From: CAVWUA01 sp963758025
GTDB taxonomy: Bacteria > Planctomycetota > Planctomycetia > Isosphaerales > Isosphaeraceae
Direction of reading: 5' to 3'
DNA: 64,000 nt
Assembly: GCA_963758025.1 (NCBI GenBank)
Contig: CAVWUA010000012.1
Span: forward strand, 143,865 to 207,864
Shown: piece after piece, positions 26,571 to 34,965 of the stretch
How the letters are laid out: every line of letters begins with the position of its first letter
Position numbering within the stretch: the first letter of the stretch is position 1
Notes under the pieces: model-generated
The model's database searches: none
What the model was told of the DNA's origin: nothing
The model's input: the letters and a program-made list of their open reading frames with translations, nothing else
Position numbers and translations under genes: made by a program

Positions 26571-27719
26571 TCAGCGCGGGCCGGCGGCGAGGGCGTGCTG
26601 GTACACGTCGAGGTAGCGGTCGATGTTGCGGTCCATGCCGAAGTGCTCGCGGGCGACTGGCCCGGTGGCGGCGGCGAGGCGGGCGGCGAGGTCCGGGTCG
26701 CGCAGGACCTGGAGGATGCCGTCGGCCAGGGGGGCGGGATCGACTGGCGTCAGCAAGCCCGCGCCGGTCTGGCCGAGAAGCGTCTGGTAGTCGGCGAAAT
26801 CCGTCGCCACGATCGGCCGGCCGGCGGCGAGATAGACGGCGATCTTGCTCTGCACGGAGTAATTCTCGCGGCAGGCGAGCCGGGGATGAACCAGCACGTC
26901 GGCGCGCCGGGTCAGGGCGACGACCTGCTCGGGGGTCTGACCGGCCAGGACGATCAGTTTCTCGCCGTGCGGCGCGATGCGGGCGCGGTACTCCTCGGCG
27001 GCCTCGGCCGGGCCGCCGACCAGCACGCAGCGGGCCTCCGGCATCGACTCGAAAACGCGAGGAAGGGCGTCGATCAGGACCGGCACCCCCTGGTTCGGGT
27101 GCACGATGCTGCCGACGTACATGATGACCTTGTGCTCGGGGCCGATCCCGGGAATCTCCGCCGGTTCCCCCGGCTGCTCATATTCCGCCAGGTTGATTCC
27201 GGGATAGATCACCGAGACGCGCTCGTCCGGCACCCCTTTTTCCTCGACGACGACCTGCCGCACCGGCTGCCCCAGGGTGATGATCGCCGCGGCGTGCCGG
27301 CAGACGGAGCGCTCGATCGCCCGGTACGAGCGGAAGACCAGGCCCCGGCCGAGCCGGTCGCGCTCGACCTCCTCACCCAGCAGCGAGTGAATCTCGTACA
27401 CCATCGGCCAGCCGAACAGCCGGCAGGCGGGCAGGGCACGGGTCGCCCCGCCGTAGTGCTGGGCGTGGACCAGATCGAACGGGTACTCGCGGGCGATCCG
27501 CCGCAATCCGTTGATCCAGGACGGCGGCGAGAGCGTGTACGACGGGGTTCCCTCAAAGTCCCCCCGACCGACCTTGCCCCAGGGCCGCCGCGCTTTCAGG
27601 TGCGCCAGGACGACATCAACGCCCCGCGACTTCAAGGCGCGGAGGATCTTGATTGGCAGCATGGCCGTCCCGTCGTAATCGCCGGGAACTTCAAAGGATG
27701 TGACCAGCAAGATGCGCAT
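26571..27719 (-). CDS. Glycosyltransferase family 4 protein
   Basis: A GT-B-fold retaining glycosyltransferase of 382 residues. The N-terminal domain starts MRILLVTSFEVPGDYDGTAM and has LVHAQHYGGATRALPACRL; the C-terminal donor-binding domain has VIMYVGSIVHPNQGVPVLID near 188, VLVHPRLACRENYSVQSKIA near 285 and YLAAGRPIVATDF near 306. The usual EPFG is replaced by CRENYSVQSK, as in subfamilies where Glu and Ser bind the donor phosphate. ATG at 27719 with GGAAGGAG upstream. The acceptor is unknown; isolated genes of this kind often serve surface polysaccharide synthesis. Confidence 0.9.
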   Translation of the reverse strand: MRILLVTSFEVPGDYDGTAMLPIKILRALKSRGVDVVLAHLKARRPWGKVGRGDFEGTPSYTLSPPSWINGLRRIAREYPFDLVHAQHYGGATRALPACRLFGWPMVYEIHSLLGEEVERDRLGRGLVFRSYRAIERSVCRHAAAIITLGQPVRQVVVEEKGVPDERVSVIYPGINLAEYEQPGEPAEIPGIGPEHKVIMYVGSIVHPNQGVPVLIDALPRVFESMPEARCVLVGGPAEAAEEYRARIAPHGEKLIVLAGQTPEQVVALTRRADVLVHPRLACRENYSVQSKIAVYLAAGRPIVATDFADYQTLLGQTGAGLLTPVDPAPLADGILQVLRDPDLAARLAAATGPVAREHFGMDRNIDRYLDVYQHALAAGPR

Positions 27720-27965
27720 CGCGGGGGCTCCTTCCCCGTTCGTTTGTGGGTGCCGGGCCAAGGGCTGGGGCCACCAGCATAGTGGCCGCGTCCCGGGCGG
27801 GGAAGACCATTTGGCGGGGGCTCGTCCGGTTGGCTTCGTGCCGGTGAGGGACGCACCGTTTCCGCCTTCGAACCAGAATCGGGCAAAGTTCGGTGGACCG
27901 TTTGCCGAACAGAAGAAACGTGCTGGTCGGTTGGGAGGGCCATCGCAACGGAAAGGGAGGCCCGC

Positions 27966-28587
27966 ATGGCGGTGGAGGATGACTTACGACTGGCCTGGCA
28001 GGCGGCTCGGGACGGCCGTCCCCGTCGCCGCGATGCGCTCTTGACCCTCGCCCTGGCAAGCTGCGGGCCGGACGACGACTGGGCCGAGGCGGGACGCGCG
28101 CCGCCTGCTGCAACTGCGGCCCGATCATATCTTCGCCACCTTCCCAAGCCTCTCCAAAGCGCTGGACGACCCGAGGGTGGTCGCGTCCTTGATGCGGCTG
28201 CGGCAGGCATATCCGCCGGGCCGGGTCCGCTGGCTCCTGCTGCGCGATGCCGTGCGTACCGGGCCGTACCAGGGTCGTCACGTGCCGTTGTCGTTGATCC
28301 GGGACGAGCTGCTCGCCCCGGGCCTCGCGCGGAGCGGTCCCCGGCGGGACGAACCGGCCCCGTCCGCCGTTCCGGGACCTTCGGTTCGTCGCAAGGTCGC
28401 GCAGGTTCGGGCCCATGTGACGGTTCCGAATGCTCCGACCCGCGCCGCGGCACGACCGGCCCCGGCGCGACGCTCGGCGGAGCGGCCGACACCGACACCC
28501 CGCGACGCGGAACGCCGGGGGGCCCTGATCGCCCTCTATCTCGGCGTCTTGCGGACGCTGGCCGACCTGCTCGCCGAGGACGCGTGA
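27966..28587 (+). CDS. Hypothetical protein, one frame break
   Basis: No family recognised. ATG at 27966 with GGGAGG upstream. The first frame gives AVEDDLRLAWQAARDGRPRR and DALLTLALASCGPDDDWAEA; near 28095 the frame changes and continues RLLQLRPDHIFATFPSLSKA, then RQAYPPGRVRWLLLRDAVRT, an Arg/Pro/Ala-rich linker and a helix at the end (IALYLGVLRTLADLLAED). Restored length is about 207 residues, probably cytosolic. The stop is 99 bp before the catalase start, so it may share the catalase promoter region. Confidence 0.6.
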
Positions 28588-28686
28588 GGGCGTCGAAATC
28601 CGACCCATCTGGCCCACCGATTGCACGTTGGGAATGGACTGAGTCGCGATTTCCGCCCGATTTGGCATCCCTGGAGGACGCAGCCC

Positions 28687-29409
28687 ATGTTCACACACCG
28701 CAAGAAGCCGTTGTTCCCGGTCAAGGTCGGCGAGACCAATCCCAAGTTCGCGCAGAAGCTCCTGGAGCAGTTCGGCGGCCGGTCCGGCGAGTTCACGGCC
28801 ATGTCCGAATACTTCGTCCAGAGCTTCGCCTGCGACAACACGAAGATCCGCGACATGCTGATGGACATCGCCACCGAGGAAATCGGCCACCTGGAGATGG
28901 TCGGCCTGATGGTCGAGCAGCTTCTCCGGGGCGCGGAACGTGAGAAAGCATACGAGGATACGCTGTTCTCCATGATGGGCCAAGGACCGCAGTTCGTCGA
29001 TTCCCTGGGCAACGCCTGGACGAGCAACTGGATCCGCGCCTCGGGCGACGTCGTCGCTGACATGAAGCACAACATCTCGGCCGAGGCCGGCGCGAAGATG
29101 GCCTACGACCGCCTGATCCAGATGACCGACGACCCCGGCTGCAAGGAAACCCTGAACTACCTGATGACCCGCGAGATCTCGCACCAGCGGATGTTCACCC
29201 TCGCCCTGCAAAGCCTCGACAAGCAGATGGAAGGCACCATCGAGCCAAAGTTCGAGCTGGACACCTACTACGACCTCTCCCGCACCGACGGCGACGACAA
29301 GGACCGCGGCCTCGGCACCGACGCGCGCGGCCCGTGGAACACCGACGGCTGGAACTTCGTCGCCAAGCCCGAAGACTCCCTCAAGAACGAGGTGCAAGGC
29401 CCGAAATAA
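28687..29409 (+). CDS. Manganese catalase family protein
   Basis: A di-manganese catalase that disproportionates hydrogen peroxide. The ferritin-like four-helix bundle carries the expected ligands: Glu in GGRSGEFTAMSEYFVQ, E..H in MDIATEEIGHLEMVGLM, Glu in SAEAGAKMAYDRLIQ and E..H in MTREISHQRMF. At 240 residues it lacks the long C-terminal extension of some homologues and ends in a Lys/Asp-rich tail. ATG at 28687 with GGAGG 9 nt upstream. Cytosolic; a single gene with no visible peroxide regulator beside it. Confidence 0.93.
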   Translation: MFTHRKKPLFPVKVGETNPKFAQKLLEQFGGRSGEFTAMSEYFVQSFACDNTKIRDMLMDIATEEIGHLEMVGLMVEQLLRGAEREKAYEDTLFSMMGQGPQFVDSLGNAWTSNWIRASGDVVADMKHNISAEAGAKMAYDRLIQMTDDPGCKETLNYLMTREISHQRMFTLALQSLDKQMEGTIEPKFELDTYYDLSRTDGDDKDRGLGTDARGPWNTDGWNFVAKPEDSLKNEVQGPK

Positions 29410-29634
29410 TCCGCGTCCCCTGGGAATCGTCACGCTCTCCAGCCGGGAGGCTCGGGCCTGGCCCCGCTTCCGCCTCCCGGTGCCGATATTCTCAAAAACG
29501 GCTTCAGCGGTGGCGGTTCGTCCGGTGGTGGGTTTGGTGGTGGCGGTTCCTGGTGATCCTCGGGAGACTTCGGCTCGCCATTTGCGACTGGAACCGCGAT
29601 CGAAACAGGACCTCACGCCGCGACGGAGAGCACC

Positions 29635-31082
29635 ATGTCCAGGGCGACGGATTCCGGGGAGCTTATTGAATCCCTGCGCGAACGCTTCGGCTTCCATCGG
29701 TTCCGTCCTGGACAGGAGGCGGTCGTTCGTTCGGCGATGGCCGGACGCGATACGCTGGTCGTCATGCCGACCGGCTCGGGCAAGAGCCTCTGTTTCCAGC
29801 TCCCGGCGCTGGAACTGGAAGGGATGACCATCGTCGTCAGCCCCTTGATCGCGCTCATGAAGGATCAGGCCGACGACCTGAGGGAACGCGGGATCGACGT
29901 CTCGGCGATGAACAGCACCTTGACGGTCCGCGAGCGCCGGGAAGCCGAGGAGGCGATCGCGAAGGGGGCCAAGGAATTCGTTTACACGACCCCCGAACGT
30001 CTCGCCGATCCCGAGTTCCGCGCCTCTTGAAGCAGACCCCGATCGACCTCTTCGTGGTCGATGAGGCGCACTGCGTCAGTCAGTGGGGGCACGACTTCCG
30101 GCCGGAGTATCTGGATCTTGGCCCGGTGATCGACGAGTTGGGGCACCCGCCCGTCCTGGCGCTCACGGCCACCGCCAGCCGTGACGTGATCGACGACATT
30201 CTCCGGCAGCTCCATATCCCGGATGCCCAGGTGGTCCATACCGGCTTCGAGCGGCCGAACCTGTTCCTTTCGGTCATTCCGGTTGAGGACGAGGCGCGGC
30301 GTCGGGCCGAGCTTCGGCGGCTCTTGCGGGAGAACGAAGGGCCTGGGATCGTCTATGCGGCGACGGTCAAGGCGGTCAAGGAACTGACCGAGTTCCTCCA
30401 GGATGAGGGCCTCGACGTGGCTCCTTATCATGGCCGCATGAAGGCGTCGGACCGTGAGACGAATCAGGACCGCTTCATGCGTGGGGAGACCCGCGTGATG
30501 GTGGCGACCAACGCCTTTGGGCTGGGGATCGACAAGCCGGACATCCGTTTCGTGATCCACGCCCACCTGCCGGGAACGATCGAGTCGTTCTATCAGGAAT
30601 TCGGTCGCGCCGGCCGGGACGGAGAGCCGGCCCAGGGCGTCTTGCTCTATAACCCCGACGATCGCAAGCTCCAGTCCTTCTTTCAAGGGGGGCGCTACCC
30701 CAACGGGGAGGACCTGGTCAACGCGCATCACGCCCTGAAGCGGCTCTCCGACGCGCATCCCTCGCTGGCTCAGATCGCGGAGATTTCCCCCCTGAGCAAG
30801 ACGCGCTTGAAGGTCGCCCTCTCGCTGTTCCGGGAGCGTGGGATCGCCCGCGAGGATCTCTCGGGGCATTTCGTGCTCCTCCAGCCCGATCTGACGATCG
30901 ACGACCTCGCCCGCCTGGCCCGGGTGTACGAGGAGCGCGACGAAAACGACCGGCTCCGGCAGCAGCAGATGGTCCATTACGCGGAAACCCGCGATTGCCG
31001 CTGGAAGACCTTGCTGGAGGCCTTCGAGGTCGAGGAGACCCCCGAGCACTGCGGCCACTGCGACCGCTGCGGTTCGGGTTGA
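29635..31082 (+). CDS. recQ: RecQ-family ATP-dependent DNA helicase, one frame break
   Basis: A 3'-5' helicase acting in recombination and repair. Motifs in order are FGFHRFRPGQEAVV (motif 0), MPTGSGKSLCFQLPA (I), VVDEAHCVSQWGHDFRPEY (II), LALTATASRDV (III), GIVYAATVKAVKEL (IV), VMVATNAFGLGIDKPDIRF (V) and YQEFGRAGRDG (VI). The C-terminus has a four-cysteine-type zinc site (CRW...CGHCDRCGSG) but no HRDC domain, so it is a short RecQ of about 482 residues. The frame breaks near 30022: adding one base to GCCTCTTGAAG joins FRAS to LKQTPIDLF. ATG at 29635. Confidence 0.9.
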
Positions 31083-31133
31083 GCGGGTTCCCCGTCGCGG
31101 TCCGGTATCTCCTCCCGTTGTCGTAGTGTAGTA

Positions 31134-31197
31134 ATGTAGGGTGGACACCGCCCACCATATATTAAAATTTGGATGGTGGGCGGTGCCCACCCTACAT
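31134..31197. repeat. REP-like palindrome (family 1)
   Basis: The arms at 31134-31158 and 31173-31197 pair over 25 bp with one mismatch (outer end ATGTAGGGTGG, inner CACCGCCCACCAT); the loop is 14 nt and A/T-rich. The short palindrome at 39293-39312 shares its outer ends. The minus-strand signal-peptidase-like frame terminates inside the right arm. Confidence 0.8.
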
Positions 31198-31515
31198 GAC
31201 TGAGAAAGATACGGTCTCACCCGGCAAACCGATCACACGTAGAACCTCGGCGATATACGCTCCCGTTGGTTGCTTTCGGGGACGCAAGACGACTGCGTGC
31301 CACCGCGCCGGCCTGGCAAGCCGGTAGGCATTCACGTCGACTGCTAAATAATCGCGTGTGATCGTCGGCGCCATTGCGCGAGAGCCGCCGACATGCATGA
31401 CCTTGAAGTCGGGCTGTCGCAGTACGTAATTGACGTACCACCCGAGGCCAACGGCGAAAATCGCCACAGCCACGAGGAGTGTGGCGAGCCTGAAATGAAA
31501 GCTTGGCCTGTTCAT
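31192..31515 (-). CDS. Signal peptidase I-like (S26) protein lacking the catalytic residues
   Basis: A membrane-anchored S26-fold protein of 107 residues: one N-terminal helix (LATLLVAVAIFAVGLGWYV), then GGSRAMAPTITRDYLAVDV, where family members have SMxPT, and IAEVLRVIGLPGETVSFSV, where they have KRxxGLPG. The serine nucleophile is Ala and the general-base Lys is Leu, so peptidase activity is not expected. The frame ends with a stop inside a REP palindrome, just where the C-terminal domain should continue, so it is also truncated. It might be a pseudogene or a repurposed binding protein. ATG at 31515. Confidence 0.6.
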   Translation of the reverse strand: MNRPSFHFRLATLLVAVAIFAVGLGWYVNYVLRQPDFKVMHVGGSRAMAPTITRDYLAVDVNAYRLARPARWHAVVLRPRKQPTGAYIAEVLRVIGLPGETVSFSVM

Positions 31516-31808
31516 GCGACGTGACCTGCTCCGCCTAACGCAGCGGATTGTGTCCGCGGGGCCGGGATGAGCGTCCGCATTCCCAGAGACTGTCACGGCC
31601 CTGTGGATCCAGGCGGTTGAACGAAGCCGCCGGCCCGCCCCCGCCTCTGGGCATTGGATCACAGCCCACGCCCCCGAGCAAGGGCCGCAGGGGGCACTCC
31701 CACCTCACGCGGGAGCCCGGGACAACACGTTGTCTCGGCCACCCCGCGGTCCACGAGGACGTGGCGGCCTCGACTCAGACACAAACCCGCGGATGCTTTC
31801 TGGTTTCT

Positions 31809-31861
31809 GGAGCGCGGCCGTCCCGGCCGCAATGTTGGGGCGGCCGGGACGGCCACGCTCC
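31809..31861. repeat. REP-like palindrome (family 2)
   Basis: The arms at 31809-31830 and 31840-31861 are complementary over 22 bp with one mismatch (GGAGCGCGGCCGTCCCGG at the left end), with a 9-nt loop. It lies between the S26-like gene and the stop of the membrane protein gene, and could also act as a transcript-end barrier. Confidence 0.75.
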
Positions 31862-31943
31862 GGGAAAAGGAGAACCGGAACGCATCAGCGGGCTCGTGTA
31901 TCAGATCAGAACCAAGCGCTGGCGGCCTTGCTCTTCCTGTTGG

Positions 31944-33059
31944 TCAGGCGCGATCGGCCGTCAATCGCTCGCCGGGAGACGGGCCGAGCAGAGGCACACC
32001 CAGAAAATCGGCCAACCGAACCCCTGTCAAGACCGCCCAGGCCCGATCCGGTTGGTTCGAGACGTTCACCCGCTCCTGGCGTTCGCCGTCCAGGACGAGA
32101 TTCAATTGGTGGGTCCGCCACACCATGCCATGCGAACCACTGTGCGTTCCCCCGCTGATAACCTGGACGGCCAGGACTTCGGACAGCGGCAGGGTCCGGG
32201 ACCTCAGGCCCGGCCGCATCCATAACTCCCCGGCCTCCCGGTCGAACACGAACCGCCTCCGCAGCGCGATCATCGCCGCCCCGGCGGCCAGGATCCCGGA
32301 CCCCACCAGAAGCGCCCCCCACCGCCCCGGCTCCGGCTCGTTGGCCGCCAGCACCGCGGCCGCGATGAGCAGTCCGCCGAACGCCAGGGCCCCCCAGGCC
32401 ACCCGGAAGTAGCCCCGATTCGGCTCGATCACCAGGCGATGCTCGTCGCTGTGCATTTGCGAGTCGCACCAACTCGCGGCCCCACAATTGACCGGCGAAC
32501 TATCGACCTCGATCTCCGAAGGTCCTGGTTCTCGGGTCATTTGCCAATACTCCTGGCTGATCCCGAGGAACTCACCAATTTCCGTCGTGAGCTGCCACGC
32601 CCTGGCGGGGTCGGACTCTTCGAAGATAATCCGTGACCGATGCGGAGCGCTTGCCTGCAACTTCACCGGATAGACCCAAGAAGACGCCCCCTCTCTCGCA
32701 CGCTTCTTCCGCTCACAGCGCACGGCGATGAAATCGGAGAGGGGTTGAGTGGTTGAGTTCCGAAGCTTGAGAACGCTCCAGGACGTGACCAACTGCTGCG
32801 ATGATTTGTCGAGGACGAGCCGACGGTCGCTCATCATCCAGATACCGAGGATAAGGGAGTTGACGAAGATGATGAACCCAACTCCACTCACCCACAAATT
32901 CATAAATTTATCCGATCCCTCGATGGCGAGGAGCCCGAAGGCCATGAGGGCGAGACCCAGGATGGAGCCGAGAATCGTTACCGCACTTCCCGACCACGTG
33001 CGGGGGGACTTACGATAAACGAGGCATTGGGCGTTCGATTTCTCGGGGCTCAGGTTCAT
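31944..33059 (-). CDS. Membrane protein with an internal duplication, hypothetical
   Basis: 371 residues in two similar halves. Each has two membrane helices (AVTILGSILGLALMAFGLLA, GVGFIIFVNSLILGIWMM; YFRVAWGALAFGGLLIAAAV, ALLVGSGILAAGAAMIALRR) followed by a PH-like beta-rich domain: RRLVLDKSSQQLVTSWSVLK, then PLSDFIAVRCE in half one; RRFVFDREAGELWMRPGLRS, then PLSEVLAVQVI in half two. Each half ends with a DPARAW/DRAWAV helix and EFLGI/DFLGVPL. No known function; bacterial PH-like/DUF304-type membrane proteins look similar. ATG at 33059 is preferred over upstream starts by where the fold begins. Confidence 0.7.
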   Translation of the reverse strand: MNLSPEKSNAQCLVYRKSPRTWSGSAVTILGSILGLALMAFGLLAIEGSDKFMNLWVSGVGFIIFVNSLILGIWMMSDRRLVLDKSSQQLVTSWSVLKLRNSTTQPLSDFIAVRCERKKRAREGASSWVYPVKLQASAPHRSRIIFEESDPARAWQLTTEIGEFLGISQEYWQMTREPGPSEIEVDSSPVNCGAASWCDSQMHSDEHRLVIEPNRGYFRVAWGALAFGGLLIAAAVLAANEPEPGRWGALLVGSGILAAGAAMIALRRRFVFDREAGELWMRPGLRSRTLPLSEVLAVQVISGGTHSGSHGMVWRTHQLNLVLDGERQERVNVSNQPDRAWAVLTGVRLADFLGVPLLGPSPGERLTADRA

Positions 33060-33138
33060 CTTCTCGCGACTCCCCTCGGATTCTCCCTCCTGCCGCCTAA
33101 CGCAGTGCAGTGGAGTCAGCGGGGTCAAGACCCAGCTT

Positions 33139-33360
33139 CATTCCGCGTATCGGAACTCATCGCCGTACCATTCGTCCTGGCTGCCCCAGTCCCTGGAATA
33201 CACTCCCAACCGGACATAGCGATGGAAAGAAGATCATGGCGAGTCGATCACGCGACCGACCAGCCGGTGCTTCACGGGATTGACGTGAATGGAATCAACG
33301 CACCGCTTCAGATCGTCCTCGTTCCGGCACGTGTGATGGCCGAGATTCGGAACGGATGCT
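33139..33360 (-). pseudogene. REP-associated tyrosine transposase (RAYT) relic, C-terminal part
   Basis: The minus strand reads HHTCRNEDDLKRCVDSIHVN, then PVKHRLVGRVIDSP, a stop codon TGA, and SSFHRYVRLGVYSRDWG up to a second stop near 33139. In Y1-type REP-associated transposases (TnpA_REP) this segment is RDEDDxxRHxxYIHxNPVKH followed by WPxSSFHRYV; the TGA replaces the Trp codon TGG. The N-terminal HUH catalytic half is not recognisable upstream. It is therefore a dead remnant: truncated, with one nonsense mutation. Confidence 0.75.
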
Positions 33361-33536
33361 CGCCCCGCACAGTCCGGATGGCGACGCGAAGCGCCGCTCG
33401 CCCCACGTCCGTCGTGAGGATCGCGCGTCGATTGTGAGTCACGACCGTTGAAGAAGAAGACCTGGCCGATCCGCGATCGACGATAGCGGCGCAACGTTCG
33501 ACGCCTCCCAGTGGCTGAATCGAGACCCAGCCTACG

Positions 33537-34043
33537 TTACTGCTCCGGTTTGACGGAAAAGGCGGGATGGTGTGAAACCTCTCCGAGCGGCATCGGCCCC
33601 GCGATCCGAAGACAGAGTACGTTCTCGTCGGGGACTCCGGTGCAGATGACTCCGCGTGCATGCTCAAAGCCGAACCGAGTGTAGAACGCCGGGTCTCCCA
33701 CCAGGACGCAACCGTTGGCCTCCTTCGAGAGCAACGCACCAAGACCCGCCTCGACGAGCGCACGACCGATCCCTTGACCCTGGAAGTCAGGCAGTACCGC
33801 CACCGGGCCGAGCAAGTACCACCCCGATGCCTTGTCGCCGATCTTGGCCCGTGAGAAGGCGATGTGACCGACCACGGTGCCGTCGAGTTCGGCGACCAAC
33901 GAGATGTCCAAGGCATCCGCCGCCCGCAGTGCCTCAACGATGAGATGCTCGGTCTGCTGGCTGAACGGATGGTTCTTGAATGCAACGATATTGACGCGCC
34001 GGATGGCCTCAACATCCTGTGGGGTCTCGGGGCGGACGATCAT
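33537..34043 (-). CDS. GNAT-family N-acetyltransferase
   Basis: A 168-residue acetyl-CoA-dependent acyltransferase. The start is MIVRPETPQDVEAIRRV at the ATG at 34043; strands 2-4 contain ISLVAELDGTVVGHIAFSR, and motif A is LLGPVAVLPDFQGQGIGRAL, the pantetheine-binding loop (QGQGIG). Then come VLVGDPAFYTRFGFEHARG and MPLGEVSHHPAFSVKPEQ, which resemble the YhbS-like subgroup. The acceptor is not known. It stands alone, transcribed toward the RAYT relic. Confidence 0.9.
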   Translation of the reverse strand: MIVRPETPQDVEAIRRVNIVAFKNHPFSQQTEHLIVEALRAADALDISLVAELDGTVVGHIAFSRAKIGDKASGWYLLGPVAVLPDFQGQGIGRALVEAGLGALLSKEANGCVLVGDPAFYTRFGFEHARGVICTGVPDENVLCLRIAGPMPLGEVSHHPAFSVKPEQ

Positions 34044-34466
34044 CGGACACCTTCCATGAGCTGCGGCGGGATGGCACTGAAAAAGCCAGTGGCACCCGGA
34101 CATTAGCACGTTTCATCCGTCAGTGCCACCCAGACGAAGGCCCGCCGTGGCCGGGTCGTGTCGAGCCGCGCACCTGACGGAGGCCGGCGTTGCGGGCCGC
34201 GGCGGAGTGTCTGGGGCGTGGGCCGCCGCCGGGACGCGATCCCCCCGAGGTCCCGCCAGCGTGACGGCGACGCCGGGGTGCCGACCCCCGTGAGCGGTTT
34301 GCAAGCCGATGCCCGCGCATCGCGACTCCTCCGCCCGACCCTCCCCGCGCCGATCCGTCGCGCCGAGCAACACCCCGAGACCCCGTCAGGCCCCTCACTC
34401 CGGCCACGGCCCGTCGACGGTGCGCCTGGACAGAAGAGGCCATGCGAGCGGTCAGGCGGCGTCTCC
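34044..34466. other. GC-rich stretch without a recognisable gene
   Basis: Between the GNAT gene and the PEP-CTERM fragment. Open frames exist on both strands but show only biased Arg/Pro/Gly composition with no start signal or fold. TGGCAC near 34074 and GTGCCA near 34122 form a weak inverted pair. I see nothing else. Confidence 0.4.
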
Positions 34467-34840
34467 TCAGGTCGGGTGCCGGTGTCGTCCGGCGCTCCTC
34501 TGCAGGCGGCGCGAACATGCAAGGATCACGACCGCTCCGGCCGCGAGCAGGATACCGGTTGCGGGCTCCGGCACGGCCGTCGCGCCGATCGCGCCGATAC
34601 TGAAGTCCGCGCCTTGCTGGATGTAGTCGCCCAGCTCCGTCCCGGTGGCGAAGGAGCTGTGGTTGAGGATCGCGTTCTGAGGGGCGGGATTCGGATCTCC
34701 CGTTGGCCCGACATCGCCGCCCAATGTCTGCGCCAGGAAGGAGGTCCACTGCGCGGCGGGATTGGTCCCCTCGTCGTTCTGGAGACCCAGCCAGTAGACG
34801 CCCGGCGCCAGGTCGATATCGACCGACCCGAACATTCGTT
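34467..34840 (-). pseudogene. PEP-CTERM protein, C-terminal fragment
   Basis: The C-terminus VPEPATGILLAAGAVVILAC, followed by SRRLQR, is a clear PEP-CTERM sorting signal (VPEP, hydrophobic helix, basic end), normally cut by an exosortase. Upstream is an extracellular-type beta-rich piece (MFGSVDIDLAPGVYWLGLQN). The usual signal peptide and N-terminal domain are missing: the frame runs back directly into a repeat element at 34840-34876, so the gene was truncated there. An exosortase must be encoded elsewhere if such proteins are sorted; none is in this window. Confidence 0.7.
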
Positions 34841-34939
34841 TCCGGAGAAAGACGGACCGCACGGCGGACCCTACGAGACTGCCGGCACTGGGCAAAGCCA
34901 GAGGCACCCCGATCAAGACTCCTCGCCAGGGCCACCCCG
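34840..34939. repeat. Composite repeat, copy A (REP arm plus IS110 fragment)
   Basis: Two blocks match sequence near 38.0-38.4 kb in the same orientation. The block at 34840-34876, containing GGACCGCACGGCGGACCC, matches 38046-38082. The 54-nt block at 34886-34939 matches 38341-38394 with about five differences (shared core GATCAAGACTCCTCGCCAGG). In copy A the blocks are about 10 nt apart; in copy B they are about 258 nt apart and enclose the N-terminal part of an IS110 transposase. Confidence 0.8.
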
Positions 34940-34965
34940 TCGTTCCTTTTTTCCCGCACCAGGGC

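Noticed and set aside
27691..29697. Long minus-strand open frame (668 codons) over the catalase region
   Set aside because: It is antisense to Mn-catalase and a hypothetical gene that both have ribosome binding sites and family motifs; composition is Arg/Gly-rich without folds, as expected of shadow frames in high G+C DNA.
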